Shown: piece by piece, positions 42,782-55,269 of the stretch
Numbering within the stretch: position 1 is the stretch's first letter
Layout of the letters: every line of letters starts with the position of its first letter
Assembly (NCBI GenBank): GCA_036936605.1
Contig: JAUPFV010000001.1
Span: 212,767,138 to 212,831,137, forward strand
Length of the DNA stretch: 64,000 bases
Direction: 5' to 3'
Source of the DNA: Limnanthes douglasii subsp. nivea
Lineage: Eukaryota; Streptophyta; Magnoliopsida; Brassicales; Limnanthaceae
The notes under the pieces: model-generated
What the model was told of the DNA's origin: nothing
Database searches by the model: none
The model's input: the letters and a program-made list of their open reading frames with translations, nothing else
Translations under genes and position numbers: made by a program

Positions 42782-43056
42782 CACTTCGGTTATTTTAATG
42801 GATATCTTTATTTTGCACAGCTCTTGCATTCTTTCACAGTTTTTTCAATTTTGGTGGCTAACGTTTAAACAGCCCTTAGTTATTTCATAAACATTCTAAA
42901 GTGAGAGTGTTTAAATTCTCCGATGACAAATGTTTAAGTAGTCATCACTCCTTCAATTCAATCCGGTCGGTGTTTAAATAAAAATTTGACAAGAAACAAA
43001 GTAAAAATACTCCGAATTTTTAAGAAAGCATCAAATTTTATAAAAGAGCCCGGATA

Positions 43057-43091
43057 CCTCATTAAAACCTCCCCGCGCCACCAGGGTAGGA
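43057..43091 (-). terminator. Post-pol GC hairpin with T-run (Gy-A)
   Basis: Minus strand CCTACCCTGGTGGCGCGGGGAGG then TTTTAATGAGG, about 60 bp after the integrase stop. Confidence 0.5.
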
Positions 43092-43150
43092 AAGAGTATG
43101 CACCCAAATATTTACATGAACTTTTAAACAAGTAAATATTTACATAGTTC

Positions 43151-44260
43151 CTACTCCAAGTACATCCGGAGGTGCTCAATATTCCAAGGGTGATTCAAAA
43201 TCCTTCCATCTTTGTTTTGGAGCCGATATGTTCCAGGCTTAAGTTTTTCAATGACCACATAGGGTCCTTCCCAAGTTGGAGCCAATTTACCGAACTGCCT
43301 CTCTTTAGTGTGTAGGAAAACTTTTCTCAACACCTTATCCCCCGGTTGAAAATCCCTTCTCTTGATTTTAGAAGCAAACCTGCTTCTCATCAAACCTTGA
43401 TAGTGCACATCTCTGAGGTGAGCCTTAACTCTTCTTTCCTCTATCAAGTCAAGTTGACCTCTGATAGCCCCCTCGTTAGCGTGTTCGGAGAAATTATGAA
43501 CTCGAAATGAAGGGAGAGTTGCTTCTATGGGAGCTATGGCATCCATCCCATAGACCAAGGCAAAATGTGATTCTTGTGTTGTAGCCCCAGGTGTAGTCCG
43601 GTAAGCCTACAAAACTTCTTGCAAATAACTGGGCCATTTTCTAGCATCCCCTTCTAAGTTTTTCTTCAAACTGGACAGAATAGTCCTGTGAGCCACCTCA
43701 ACCTGACCATTTGCTTGTGGGTGGAAGGGTGAAGAGAAACAATGTTGTATACCTCTAGAGGCGCAGAAACTCTCCATTTCCTTGTTGTCGAACTGTGGCC
43801 CATTGTCTATTGTTATCTTCTGTGGAATTCCAAATCTGCAACAGATATTGGATAAAATGAATTTTATGACAGCTTTTGATGTTGTACCTGCCAATGGAGC
43901 TGCTTCGATCCACTTCGAAAAATAATCAATAGCAACAATTATTGTCCCGCGTCCTCCGGATGCCATAGGTAGAGGTCCCACCAAATCCAACCCCCATCGA
44001 GCAAAAGGCATAGGCTCAGAAATTGACTGTAAAGGGATGGTTGGGATTCGAATTTCAATGCTATATCTCTGGCATGGGTCACACCTCCTCACCAACTCCT
44101 TAGCATCTTGCATTATAGATGGCCAATAATACCCAGCCAACAAAACTCTCCTTGTTAGAGCCATGAATCCACAGTGAGCTGATCCCTCACCATCATGTAA
44201 TTCAGAGAGCACTACTTGAGATTTGTCAACCCCCAAACATCATAAGAGGGGTTTACTGTA
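43151..44260 (-). pseudogene. Gy-A integrase
   Basis: All landmarks are present. The HHCC site is ELHDGEGSAHCGF ... CDPCQRY. The catalytic acids are D in GLDLVGPLP, D in TIDNGPQF and E in ANGQVEVAHRT. The GPY-type module WEGPYVVIEKLKPGTYRLQ and the end HLRMYLE are at 43151. Breaks are a stop near 43605 (in VLQAYRT, where Gy-B has WAYQT) and a stop near 44239 upstream of the HHCC region. It is the most complete integrase in the window. Confidence 0.88.
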
Positions 44261-45412
44261 AGAATTCTTATAAAGATTATCTCTTAGGATGATAAAACCA
44301 CGAGCCTTGTACTTTACTTTTCTTGCTATTGATCTATCCGGAGGCAAGATGCCATCTGAAATATATTGAAGGAGAGGAAACCTCCAATCTTGAGGCTGTT
44401 TTATCCGTATATCGAAGCTTTCTTCCTCCGTACCCATACTGAGTTGAATGGAAGGGCACTCCAGCACAAGGATCCAAGGGTAGGATTCAGTATAGGCTAT
44501 GGTTGCCAATGAGTCTGCCAGTTCATTTTCTGTTCGGGGTATGTGCTCATAAACAATGCTCTTGAACTTAAGTGCCACATATTTGAAAAGAAGTAAGTAC
44601 TTTATTAGCTGTTCCTTCTTGGCTTCGGATTGAACTTGCGCATGATGGATAAGAAGCTGAGAATCACTCATCAACTTAACCCTTTTGGCTCCACAAATAT
44701 GAGCTAACTTTAAACCAGCTATAGCAGCTTCATATTCAGACTCATTATTAGAAGCCCTAAAAGCAAAACATATAGCTTGGTACATTTTGTCACCATACGG
44801 AAAGGTCAAGCAGAGCCCTGCACCACATCCCATAGTACTTGATCCACCATCAGTCCGGACGACCCAAACTTTTTTATCTTTCACATCAGTTGTTTGCTCT
44901 GTATCCCTATCTGAATGGAATTCAACTAAGAAATCAGCCACAGCTTGGGCTTTGATTGCTGTCCGAGGACAAAAACCAATATTGAAGTCCCTCAGTTCTA
45001 CTGACCACTTAGTCATTCTACTCGAAATGTCTGCCTTTTGAAGAACATTTTTTAAGGGAAAAGACGTCCGGACAATAATAGGATGAGCATGGAAATAACG
45101 CCTCATCTTCCTAGCAGCAGTCACCAGGGCTAATGCTAATTTTTCAAGCTTCAGATAACGTTTTTCTGCATCTATCAAGCTCTTGCTGACGTAATACACC
45201 AGACGGGGATAATTATCTACCTCCCTCACCAATACAGCACTTATGGCACAACCGGAAACGGCCAAGTATATGAAGAGTGTCTCTCCATCAACAGGTTTAA
45301 ATAAAGTCTTGGGGGAAGATAGTTGTTTTTTAATTTCATTAAAGGCCTCATCACATTGTGAAGTCCAGTCGATCCCTTTGCACCTTTTAAAGTTTGAAAG
45401 AACGGGGCACAC
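44240..45412 (-). CDS. Gy-A RNase H plus archaeal-type RNase H
   Basis: This is one uninterrupted 390-codon frame. RNase H 1 (CDEAFNEIKKQLSSPKTLF, VYYVSKSLIDAEKRYLKLEKLALAL) is followed by KAQAVADFLVEF. The archaeal-type domain has D in VVRTDGGSSTMGCGAG, E in NNESEYEAAIAGL, D in LMSDSQLLIHH and D in ENELADSLATIA. It is part of the Pol polyprotein, so it has no start of its own. The dual arrangement supports Tat lineage placement. Confidence 0.85.
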   Translation of the reverse strand: MCPVLSNFKRCKGIDWTSQCDEAFNEIKKQLSSPKTLFKPVDGETLFIYLAVSGCAISAVLVREVDNYPRLVYYVSKSLIDAEKRYLKLEKLALALVTAARKMRRYFHAHPIIVRTSFPLKNVLQKADISSRMTKWSVELRDFNIGFCPRTAIKAQAVADFLVEFHSDRDTEQTTDVKDKKVWVVRTDGGSSTMGCGAGLCLTFPYGDKMYQAICFAFRASNNESEYEAAIAGLKLAHICGAKRVKLMSDSQLLIHHAQVQSEAKKEQLIKYLLLFKYVALKFKSIVYEHIPRTENELADSLATIAYTESYPWILVLECPSIQLSMGTEEESFDIRIKQPQDWRFPLLQYISDGILPPDRSIARKVKYKARGFIILRDNLYKNSYSKPLL

Positions 45413-46342
45413 CTGTCCGAAGACCTTGAAATGAATCGATTTAATGCAGCCAACTTCCCAATCAACCTTTGTACTTCTTTAATATTCCGAGGAGGCTCCA
45501 TTTGGAATAAAGCATTAAGCTGGTCCGGATCAGGCTGTATCCCTTGCTCACTTATTATATACCCCAGGAATTTCCCGGACTGTACTCCGAACACACACTT
45601 CTCTGGATTTAGTTTCAAATTTACTTTTACTAAGTTAGCAAAAGTTTCTCGGAGATCTGCCAAGTGTAGCTCTTCGTCCATACTTTTTACCATCATGTCA
45701 TCGATGTACACTTCCATGTTTCTTCCAATTTGATCAGCAAAATCTTTGTTTACTAACCTTTGATAAGTAGCCCCAGCATTTTTTAAACTCAAATGGCATC
45801 ACCTTGTAACAATGAAGGCCCCTATCAGTAACAAACGTAGCATGTTCCTGATCATTCGGATCAACTTGAATATGATTGTATCCGGAGAAGGCATCCATAA
45901 AAGAAAGCAGCTTGTTCCCAGATGTGGAATCCACCAACTGATCAATCCGGGGAACTGGGTACAAATCCTTTGGGCAGGCTCTGTTGAGATCTGTGAAATC
46001 GATACACATGCGCCACTTGCCATTTTTCTTTTTTACCAATACCGGATTTGCTGTCCATAAAGGGTACTGAGACTCCTTCATGTGCCCCATTTTAGTAAGC
46101 CTGTCGACTTCTTGAACTATGACATCAACCTTTTCCTTCGAAAAAGCTCTTCTCTTTTGTACCACAGGTGCTATGTCTCTTCGGATGGACAGTTGGTGTG
46201 ATATAATATCTGCTGGTACCCCAGTAACATCAGCATTGCACCAAGAAAAAACATACTGATGGTCTTTTAAGAACTTCAACATTTCACCTTTTAATTCCGA
46301 TGTCATTTTGGACCTTATCTTAACATATTTTCCCTCTTCCAA
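45241..46342 (-). pseudogene. Gy-A reverse transcriptase
   Basis: 46342-45800 reads YPLWTANPVLVKKKNGKWRMC, DFTDLNRACPKDLYPVP and FMDAFSGYNHIQV. A one-base frameshift at about 45788 in the LKNAGATYQRL motif moves the rest to 45241-45792, with intact YIDDMMVKS near 45700 and LNPEKCVFGVQSGKFLGY. A second frameshift near 45390 precedes RNase H. Motif residues are kept. Confidence 0.88.
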
Positions 46343-46499
46343 AGAATGTGTCTCGACTTCTTCAACCGGTATTAAAACTCCAAAGGTCTCTCTGGGGTCA
46401 TCAATTTCACCCTCACCCCAGAAATCCCCTCAAACTGCTATTCTTCATTAATACAAACTGCCCCCAACGTCCGAGGAGCCAGTGCTGTTGCATAACACT

Positions 46500-47490
46500 C
46501 TCTTGCTACCTTTTGGCTGCTCCGAACAACTCCCACTTGTCCTTGCACAGTGTATTTCAAACATTGGTGGACTGTGAGGCCACTGCATGCATCCTAGAGA
46601 GCCAAGACCTCCCTAGAATAACATTATAACAAGTGGGACAATCCACTACGACAAACAGTATTCTAACCATCTTCTTAAAAGGGCCCTTGCCCAACAAAAC
46701 CTCCTCTTTGAACTCCCCGATCACATCTGTTGAGCTTCCAGTGAAACCCACAATTGACATGTTCGAACGCTAAATTACCGCTGGATTCTTCATCTTTTTG
46801 TATGAAGTTAAAAAGAGAATATTGACTGAACTCCTAGTATCCACCAAAATTCGTCTTATCTAATTGCCCCCGATGGATGCTCCTATGACAACAACATCTT
46901 TATGAGGACCTGCTATATCCCTCAGGTCATCCTCATCGAAAACAATGAAGGGAAATGGAATCTGCGATTGATAGGAAGTCATGCCTCTCTCCAGTTGGGT
47001 AGCTAAAGTATGAACATGCTTCTTCCTCGAAGAAGCAGCGGGTGCTGTCATGGTATCCCCTCCGAAAATTGTGAGTGATTCAAAAAAGTTAATAAGCCCG
47101 GACACTGTTTTGCAATGTTCCTTAATGGCACCCACTCTATTTCGAGTTGGATCAGGGTCCAAGTACTCTGACTCTACATCGAATCTCTCGATTATCATCA
47201 TAGCTCCCTCTGGAGCGGATGTGCCTGCATTGTTTGGACCAGCTCGATGAGTATTATCAGACCTATTTCCTCCTCTTCTTTTAACATATGCTCCTAACTT
47301 TCCTCTTTCAATTAAATTCTAGACTTCTTGCTTTAAAGCAATACAATCCTCAGTTGTATGGCCAGTATCATTATGATACTGACAGAAACAATTGTTACGA
47401 TGCTCCCTAGGAGATTGTAGCGCAGCCGGCCTTCTATAGTGTACTTCTTTCTTCGTTTTGTCATAAATGGTGGCTACACTTTCTTTTAAT
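46500..47490 (-). pseudogene. Gy-A zinc knuckle and aspartic protease
   Basis: An intact knuckle CQYHNDTGHTTEDC lies near 47370. The protease frame 46860-47201 ends at a stop just before the active site. The active site reads VDTRSSVNILF: AGG (46833-46835) replaces the Gly of DTG, and a further stop precedes MSIVGFTGSSTDVIGEF (46557-46760). GRSWLSRMH closes the domain. The protease would not be functional. Confidence 0.85.
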
Positions 47491-48788
47491 TCAGTAAATC
47501 ACTCTGGTTGAACCCAAGGCCCTCTCTTATTTCTAGATTGTTGACTCTGGGCAGGCGCAGCTGGCTGAGACTGAGCTTTGGCTCTGTTATGACCCTGCCC
47601 GGCCTCCCTTGCCTTGTTCCCGGACTGATTTTGGTTAGGGTTTGGTGCAGCCGGGGCAGACCTCACCTGCCTGTGCACCCTTGTTTTCTTTGTTTCATCC
47701 ACGTTAATTTTCTTTCAAAACCTGATTCAGTAGACCTCCCCATGTCATGGCCTTTTTTTTTGTCACTGAATCAGCCAGATTTCCAGGGTTTAAGCCCTAC
47801 CTTAGAGAAGCTATTGCTACTTGTTCGAAGCAATCAGCCAACCCATTTTGGTGTTTACAAAGCGACTTATATATTCCTTCAGAGATTCATTCGGTTCTTG
47901 GGCACAATGGATAATTGTGTCTTCATTGCCCTTCACCTCCTTACTTCCAACAAACTGCCTCTGGAAGGCCACCCAGAAGGTATCAAAATTTCTGATGCAC
48001 CCCTGTGGTAGGCTGTTATACCACTTCAGGGCACTCCCCGTAAAGGATTGGGAGAATGCTTTACAAAACAACTTGTCTTCATCATCGAAATTCATCATGA
48101 ATTTTTTGAATTGTTCCAAGTGATTGTTCGGGTCTTTATTGCCATCGTATTTCTCCATTTTTGTACTATCAAATCTCTTAGGGAGGTTTCCGGACATAAT
48201 TTTAGACGACAATGGAGATTGTATCCAATTCTGGCCACGACTGAAAACAGTATCCTCGTTAGGAGTTGCAAAGATACCTGGCTCGTTATGGAAGGCAAAA
48301 GGATCCACCAGCATCAGGTCTATGTGTCTCCGGCTATGAGACGATCCTTTGCCTATATGCCACTTTAACTTTCCATGCCTATCCTTTTTTCTTGAATACT
48401 TCTTAACCAACTTTGGTTTCTTTTTAGATCAGCCCTCATCACTACTGGATGACAAGGACTCTTCAACTCCATCTTCGCCCGAGGAGCTACTGGAAGATTC
48501 TGAGTCTGAATCAGAGCTCTCCACCGGCTTAGACCGGTGAGACTTTTTAGAGCTAGCATGAGTCTTCTTTGTACTTACATGGGTTTTCGATGGCTCGTGC
48601 TCTCTAGGGTTGTCAGTATGATGAGCAACTGATGCCTTTGACTTCTCTTTTATGGCCATCTTTTTCCTCTTTGCCCTCAGAGCTTCTATCTCGCCTTTTA
48701 ACCTATCACGTTCCTCGATAGTATATTCATCATTTTCTCCCACCACTTCAAGCAAAGCTGGTGGTACTTCCGGTGCGTTCAGATTCAT
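47491..48788 (-). pseudogene. Gy-A gag
   Basis: The ATG at 48788 (MNLNAPEVPPALLEVV) is shared with Gy-B and Gy-C. The serine-rich stretch ends at a stop near 48430. The second segment 47817-48410 carries the gag domain (KYDGNKDPNNHLEQFKKFMMN, FTGSALKWYNSLPQGC, SLKEYISRFVNTK). A frameshift lies near 47840, and a final proline/alanine/glutamine-rich basic tail occupies 47499-47702. Confidence 0.85.
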
Positions 48789-48841
48789 TCGGACTGGTTT
48801 TTCTGATGGTTTTGAATGCTATATTCAGGCATCGTCGTGCT

Positions 48842-48858
48842 CCCACTGTAGTCGCCAA
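48842..48858 (-). other. Gy-A primer-binding site
   Basis: Minus strand TTGGCGACTACAGTGGG, two bases inside the 5' LTR. Confidence 0.75.
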
Positions 48859-48860
48859 TT

Positions 48861-49281
48861 TGGTATGGTTTATTTTTGTTTGAGGGTAATTTTGTAACTT
48901 TGTCTATAGTTTTGTGGAATTTTGTGAGTATTTAATGTTTGGGTAGAATGTAGAGGGAGAATTGAGCTGCCTAATTGTATTTAATTTTCATTACCCTCAT
49001 TTAATGTAGGTGGTTGGGTATTTATACCCTTTTTCTTTTGGGCCATATGGGCTTTCGGGTTGTGTTTTTATTGATTCGGGTCGAGTTCAAAGACTCATTA
49101 GCTTTTAAGTAAACAAGTGATTTTAATCATGAAGTGATTATATTTTTAATACTTTAGTTCTGTTCGGACAGTTTTAGTAAATGGAGGTTGTCCGAACTAC
49201 CCCTGTCCAGTGAAATGGACATTGTCCGAATTAACCCTGTCCGGTTCACATAAGGTGTGGTGACAGAATCCGGACTCATCA
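48861..49281 (-). repeat. Gy-A 5' LTR (right)
   Basis: 421 bp, TGGTATGG...ACTCATCA. TATA box TATAAATA on the minus strand at 49019-49026. Confidence 0.92.
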
Positions 49282-49710
49282 ACTTTGATTTTCTTTGTTT
49301 TAATCAGTTAAATACTATAATATGTCTTGCTAAATCTTAGTTTCTATGTTTTTATAAAAGTTCATCTATGTTTCATGGAAACAAACAGAATTGAAAAGAC
49401 TTCACATGGTGTGGGAAAAAATGTTTCCTTTATTAGGAACACGATGTACATAAAAACTGGGGGTATATAAACTTTTTAAAACTAGGTGTTCTCAATTACT
49501 TCGATTTTCTTTATCTTAATCAGTTAAATACTATAAAATGTATCTTGTTAAGTCTTAGTTTTTATGTTTTGATAAAAGTTTATCTTAATTTCAAGGCAGC
49601 AAACACAATTGAAGAGACTTCACGTGGTGTGGGAAAATGTTTCTTTTATAAGAAACATGACGTACATAGCAAATATGGGTATGTTAACCCTTAAAACTAG
49701 GTGACCAATC
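49282..49710. repeat. Two-copy 216-bp tandem repeat
   Basis: Units start at 49282 (actttgattttctt) and 49498 (acttcgattttctt) and run in parallel through atcagttaaatactataa, cttcacatggtgtggga and aaaactaggtg. Gy-A ends exactly at the start of the first unit. Confidence 0.85.
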
Positions 49711-52440
49711 AAACACTGATGTATCGTCAAACGAGCGAGATCTTTTGTCTTGAACCGATCGATAGAGGTTAATGTAGGTGACATATCAAGTGCAACAGGT
49801 GCACCCGTTATTCATTTTAATGGAAATATTATGGCCTCAAAATTCAATAAAATTAATCAATTTTCTATTACGAGTTCTTTTGTAATGATATGTATACGAG
49901 ATATTATATATAACATTTTCTAGTAACCATCTAAAGATCTAAAGGTGCCATAATGTATACCAACACAGAAAACCATGCGTAGATTTTAATGCAAAAATGC
50001 ATTTGGTATCAACCACATTGACATCCTTTTAATTGTTTAAAGGTTTTAATTGATATCTAAAGTAATGATCGAGACCTTACCTTTGATTTTGTTGAACATA
50101 ATGTGTTCAAATTTGTGTCGTACTACAAAGCAAAATATTTCAAATGATTTCTTCATTAATCCATATGGCATCTCGAGTAAAAAATGTACATTCCCCCAAA
50201 ACAACTCAAAGTTAAGCATACTCGTACCAATATAATGTTTCACGTTAGAATAATCCATCTCCACTTGGTTATTGATCGTATATCTAAAATGCATGAGTTT
50301 GTTAGTTTTCTGCACGATAAACTTATCAATTGAAGGAGTTAACCAAAAGTTTTTTTATGTATTCAATTGCTTAAAAATAATATTTTAAATGATGTTTAAT
50401 CTCATTCTAACTATTTTCAAATTCACATAATGTCTCAGAGTATTTTATCCTATTTTACAAACCCATAAAACCATTGAAACCTTTTATCCTTCATGTACTT
50501 TTTCGTACTGGCAAAGATGATCCTGTTGATGTATTATTAAAATAACATGTGTGTTATTTTTTAGAAAATTTAAAGATCATTCATTAATGTTAAGTCTATA
50601 TCTATCAAAATCATGGACGCTTTTTTTGATCGAGTTAACTACCATCAACAAATGCAAACAATCTAATATCCCACGTGATATTGTTAAAAAATTTCTTGGA
50701 GAGTAAACACAAATCCGACATAAAAAGTTAAATCGGTCGCGGTAAATCTGACAATATTAAGCAACGACATCTAGTACCTTATTATCTTATAGATGCCATC
50801 GATATAGAATTTTTAGAGATATCCTTAATAAATCCACATTAACTGGATGTACAAAAAAATGTACGTGACGATATTACTTTTATCTTCACCTGTTCTATGT
50901 TATTCATAATAATTTAACATCGAGTTCTCCAAACACGTATTATAATTTTGACCGACCAAAGTTATTTAACATTTGGTGTTTTTATCGAGCGTTGTAAACA
51001 GTGCGCTTGCCCAATGCATGTTCGACCTTCATATTTTTCATTTTTTAAAACCTAAGGCGAACTCCCATGAAGATGGAATAATGTACAAACATTAACTTGT
51101 GTTTTAAAAATGACCATGCGTACGAATATTATTATAAGTTTTTTGAACTTTAATCACTGTGCAACCTATATATAATCTCCAAGTCCTATTTTGCAGGTTG
51201 ACTAAATTTCTCATCAACTTGAAAAGATATCCGCATTCTTTTATATGTTGCATTTTTCTTAAGATCTGTTGGGTTAACAAGTCTATACCATTATGATCTC
51301 TCAGATCCAAATAATATTCAATGATTTTTTTTTTGCATTATTGCAACGCCTAAATATGATAACCAACTTATTCCATTTACCTTTCTTCATAATCTATTTG
51401 ATCAATGCGTCTCGCATATAATAAGACTTTGTAAAAATAGATCGTTGTAATCCATAATGTCTTCATCTTTAATTTTATCTTATACTGACATAGTAAAACT
51501 AAGTTACAAAACATATATGCCAAACTAACCAATAGGCACGACAAAAATGATACCACATTCACCATAACAATAACACAATGGATACAGAATATATGTAACG
51601 TATGTATACAATAGATGGTATTGAAGATACATAAATAACACTCCCGTGTGTACCAATACCTAGGTGTATGCTATACATAAGCGATGATCCCGCCAGTAAT
51701 TACCTATATAACACGCATACGCAGACGACCCAACGATACCACATGCAACATCGAAAAAATAATATTTACAAATTTTGTGTTTTTTAAATCGATTGTTTTA
51801 CAAATTTTATGTTTTTAAAATTGATTTTTTTAAAAATGTGTTTTTAAATCTATTGGTGTTTCCGTAGTAAATCGATTCATGTATTTTTAATATAAAAAAA
51901 ATTCAGGTTAAGAGTTTAAAATTCAAAAATAAGTTGATAATGTTTATTTTTTCTTATAACTTTTCTAACTTTTAGAATAATTTGTTTATGTATTTTTAAT
52001 TAGTTAAATATGTTTTAAATTTAAGCTACGAAGACATAAATATAAAACTGAAAAATACTCTAATTGAATCTTTTAAAACAAAAAATAACACATTTATTTT
52101 TGAAACATAATTATTTGGACAAGAATTAGATGATGGTTGAATTTATTTTCCATATTGCTCTACTACACCGATGTTCAATCAAATTGTATTGAATTTTTAG
52201 TACAACATAGTAATTTCAAATAACCGTACGGTAATAGTTTTTTTTGGTAGGATAGTGGTAGTCAATATAAATTGCACTATAATTTTGTATTGTATCAAAA
52301 TTTTAAATATAATATATAATTTTAATTTTAACTCTATAAAATAATATCTTTTAAATATATAATTTTCTCTATACGTTGGTTTAGACTTACCTATAAATAA
52401 ATAGGGCTTGTGAATGTTATGTCATTGATTGTTAAAAATA
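49711..52440. other. AT-rich region without recognised genes
   Basis: Only short frames occur. The longest on the minus strand (50046-50315, 51104-51310 and 51377-51565) match nothing I know. Poly-T/A-rich words ttttaaatcgattg recur at 51780-51860. Probably decayed repeat DNA. Confidence 0.5.
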
Positions 52441-53083
52441 GAACTAGTTTCTAATAAAAAAATATCATATTAAAAAACATACTATACAAAGTTATGGTAT
52501 TTCTCATAATAATCATTTGTAAAAAAATTTATATCATTTTTTATATTAATTTAAAATTTAATTATACACTAGATTCAAACATATAAAATTTAATTCCATA
52601 CTAAATTTTTAAGATCTATTAGTCTAGTTTTCAATGAAAAATATATAATATTAAAATAATTTGTCTATGCAACATTATCATATTTCTGGTAACGAATCTG
52701 TCCAAAACCTATTTTGCATACACATTTTACATCAAATTAAAGTGTAATATTGTACTGATTTAGAATGTTAAAATTTTAAATCCATATACATCTACGAAGA
52801 TCTATGAGTATGGTTTTTAATATAAAAAAATATCATCTTAAAATTTCAATTTCTACCCAAAGATATTGAATTTATGAAGGTGTCAAAAACTTATTTTGCA
52901 TCAACAAAATTTAAAGCAAATTTAAATGTAAATTTATATTGATTTAGAATATTAAAATTTTAATTCCATACATTGTTGCAAAGATCTAGAGTATGTTTAC
53001 TGATAAAAAATATCTTATCAAAATAAAATTTCTAAAAAAAGTAATCATTATTGTCGCTGAAATTGTCAAAAATAATATTTTGC

Positions 53084-53117
<34 letters not shown>
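53084..53117. repeat. (TA)n microsatellite
   Basis: Short TA run inside the fourth unit of the array. Confidence 0.9.
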
Positions 53118-53119
<2 letters not shown>

Positions 53120-53155
53120 AATTGAAATGTAATTGTGTCCTAATTTTAATGTTTA

Positions 53156-53163
53156 AAATTTAA
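53156..53163. repeat. Target-site duplication of DNA transposon DT-G, left
   Basis: AAATTTAA, identical to 56696-56703. Confidence 0.7.
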
Positions 53164-53345
53164 GGGCTACACCATAATAAGACCCCATTTTGTTAGAATG
53201 AGACCTCTACTTATTTTTTTCTCTCTCAGTAATTTGAAATGATTAAAATACCCCTGATATATAAAATCCTAAATTCACCCCAAAAACCTAGAATTTAACT
53301 CACACACTATCCCAACCGTAAACGTCATACTAAAAACTAACGTCA

Positions 53346-53346
<1 letters not shown>

Positions 53347-53428
<82 letters not shown>
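53347..53428. repeat. (TA)n microsatellite, about 80 bp
   Basis: Longest AT dinucleotide run in the window. Confidence 0.95.
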
Positions 53429-53432
<4 letters not shown>

Positions 53433-53439
53433 CGAGATT

Positions 53440-54090
53440 AATAAAGAATTGTGTGACATCACAAAGGTAAAATAATAATACTAGTGGATCTGAAAAAGAC
53501 TGTATATTTTTTCGCTCATATAATTAAAGTTAAAAATATATATTAATCAACAATATCTTTATTAAAGAATAATATTCATTTACAAATGATAGTCATTCAG
53601 TTTTGAGAAATAAATCAAAAAAATCAACCCCCATTAACTCGTCTTCAATCCGTCAACATTATTTGGCTCCATTTTTTATCTTTCAAGAACCAAGTTGTTG
53701 TATGCTAGCAGTGACGTAGCCAAAATAAAAATATTATAATGTCATGGTTATTGTCAAAAAATCAAATAGAAGTTATTGAGGTTTAAACCCTAGACCATTG
53801 GGTTCCTACCAGAAATTTATCCACTAGCTAGAATTTAGCTTGTTGATTCTTTATAATTATCACTACTTATCAATGTTATACACATAAGAGCATGTTCATA
53901 GGCCCCCACAGTCACCCACATAGCTCAGCCCATGTATGCAAGTGTGTTTTGTGCTATTGTATGTCTACTATAGTTCATGTGCAAAATTATGCACGCGACA
54001 CGTTAATAGCAGCCAGATTCACGCACCCAGGTTGTGCGAATCGGGTTGTTCTTCGCGCGATGCGTGCACAATTTCCCAATAATAACATGT
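53440..54090. other. Left arm of DT-G
   Basis: No gene recognised. A 70-codon frame at 53892-54104 has no known similarity. Confidence 0.4.
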
Positions 54091-54251
54091 TGTTAGGGAT
54101 ATAAAGGCTCAAGCCCACTAGCTATTTATTTTATCTATAAATATAAGCATATCTTCTATGTAATTCTTACACTTTCTATATAAACAGAAAACAATATCCG
54201 TTTTTAGCAGTTTCATCTTCTTCTTTTTTTCTCTATATATATTCGTTAACA

Positions 54252-54263
54252 TGGTATCAGAGC
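54252..54263 (+). other. Co-H primer-binding site
   Basis: TGGTATCAGAGC, exact match to the plant copia initiator tRNA-Met PBS. Confidence 0.9.
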
Positions 54264-54829
54264 ATATTCGATCCTTGGAGTAATATAATTAATTTATTTG
54301 TTAGGTATTGTGTTTCAATTAAATTTTTTTGATGTTATTTCGGATCTACTTTTGCTTAGTAATTTGGAATTTTCTTTAAGATTAAGAGTTGTTTGGAGTT
54401 GTTTTGTTTCAGATCTATTACTATTATACTTTAATTTGATTTGTTTGATGTTATATTTGATAATTATTGCTTAGAAATTTGGATTTTGTTTTGGGATTAA
54501 GAGTTGTTTGGAGTTGTTTTTTTCCGGATTCATTAGTATTGTGCTTCGACCTGTTTTGTTTGATGTTACTATTGTGCTTCAATTTGATAATTTTTTGTAC
54601 AATAAACGGGTCACAAAATCATTAGAAGATATATAGTTTTCGGTTTTCGGATCTGTTGTGTGCAACCCCAATCAAACGATACAGTCGAAAAGTAAATGGT
54701 GTCCTTTTTTTGTTAAATTTAGAGAGAATGTTCGAGACATCTAATATTTAATTTTGAACGGTCGGATTATAATTTGGTGCTACGATTGGATAGATCACTA
54801 TTGGACCGGTGCAATATTTTTGTAGGTAA

Positions 54830-55060
54830 AACCATGGATTCGATTTTGATTTTGATTTTGATTTTACTTTTGATTTTGGTTTTGGTTTTAATTGGAACTG
54901 ATATTTAGATTTGGATTTGGTATAGATTTTGTTTAGATTTTTTGATATTTATTGGATTTAGTTTTGGATTTTGATTTGTATTTGGATTTGGTATATATTT
55001 TGTTTGAATCATATTTATTTTTTAGATTTGGTTTGTCGTTTGGATTCATTTGGTGTTTAA
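54830..55060. repeat. Low-complexity GATTTT/GATTTG repeats
   Basis: Runs of gattttgattttgatttt and ggatttggtat variants. It occupies the place of copia gag. Confidence 0.85.
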
Positions 55061-55269
55061 ATTTCGTTTGGGTTCGTTTATGCTATACAAAATCAACAGA
55101 CTTATAAAGTAATTGGTACATGTCGTGAAATAAGGAAACTCTATGTTTTAGAGAAACTCGAAGTAACATATGTGGGTGTTTATGGTATTGATGGTGGAAA
55201 ACATACTTAACTGATATTGTTGCCTCCGGTGTTGATTTGTTTTCGTTTCGTTTGAATCCTTCATTGTCT

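Larger units (their letters stand above)
42646..43150. other. Gy-A tail-to-tail intergenic region
   Basis: No gene. Carries two CCTTGG hairpins on the antisense side and the GC hairpin on the pol side. Confidence 0.6.
38828..49281 (-). mobile_element. Gy-A: complete Tat-type Ty3/gypsy retrotransposon
   Basis: 10,454 bp. LTRs are at 38828-39251 and 48861-49281, about 95 percent identical by eye. The flanks gcttt (38823-38827) and acttt (49282-49286) are a likely 5-bp target duplication with one mismatch. The minus strand encodes gag (48788) to integrase (43151), and the plus strand the antisense gene (39697-42645). Same family as Gy-B and Gy-C. Broken by a protease DTG to DTR change, an RT frameshift and several stops, but RT YIDD and the integrase DDE are intact. 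Confidence 0.93.

Noticed and set aside
50046..51565. Possible host exons (short minus-strand frames at 50046-50315, 51104-51310 and 51377-51565)
   Set aside because: No known domain, no plausible splice chain and strong AT bias. Left as unrecognised AT-rich DNA.
53347..53428. AT run as an origin or CRISPR-like array
   Set aside because: Plain dinucleotide microsatellite with no spacers.
54834..55060. Long GATTTT-type repeat as a coding or satellite region
   Set aside because: Simple-sequence expansion in the decayed copia gag region, with stops in all frames.
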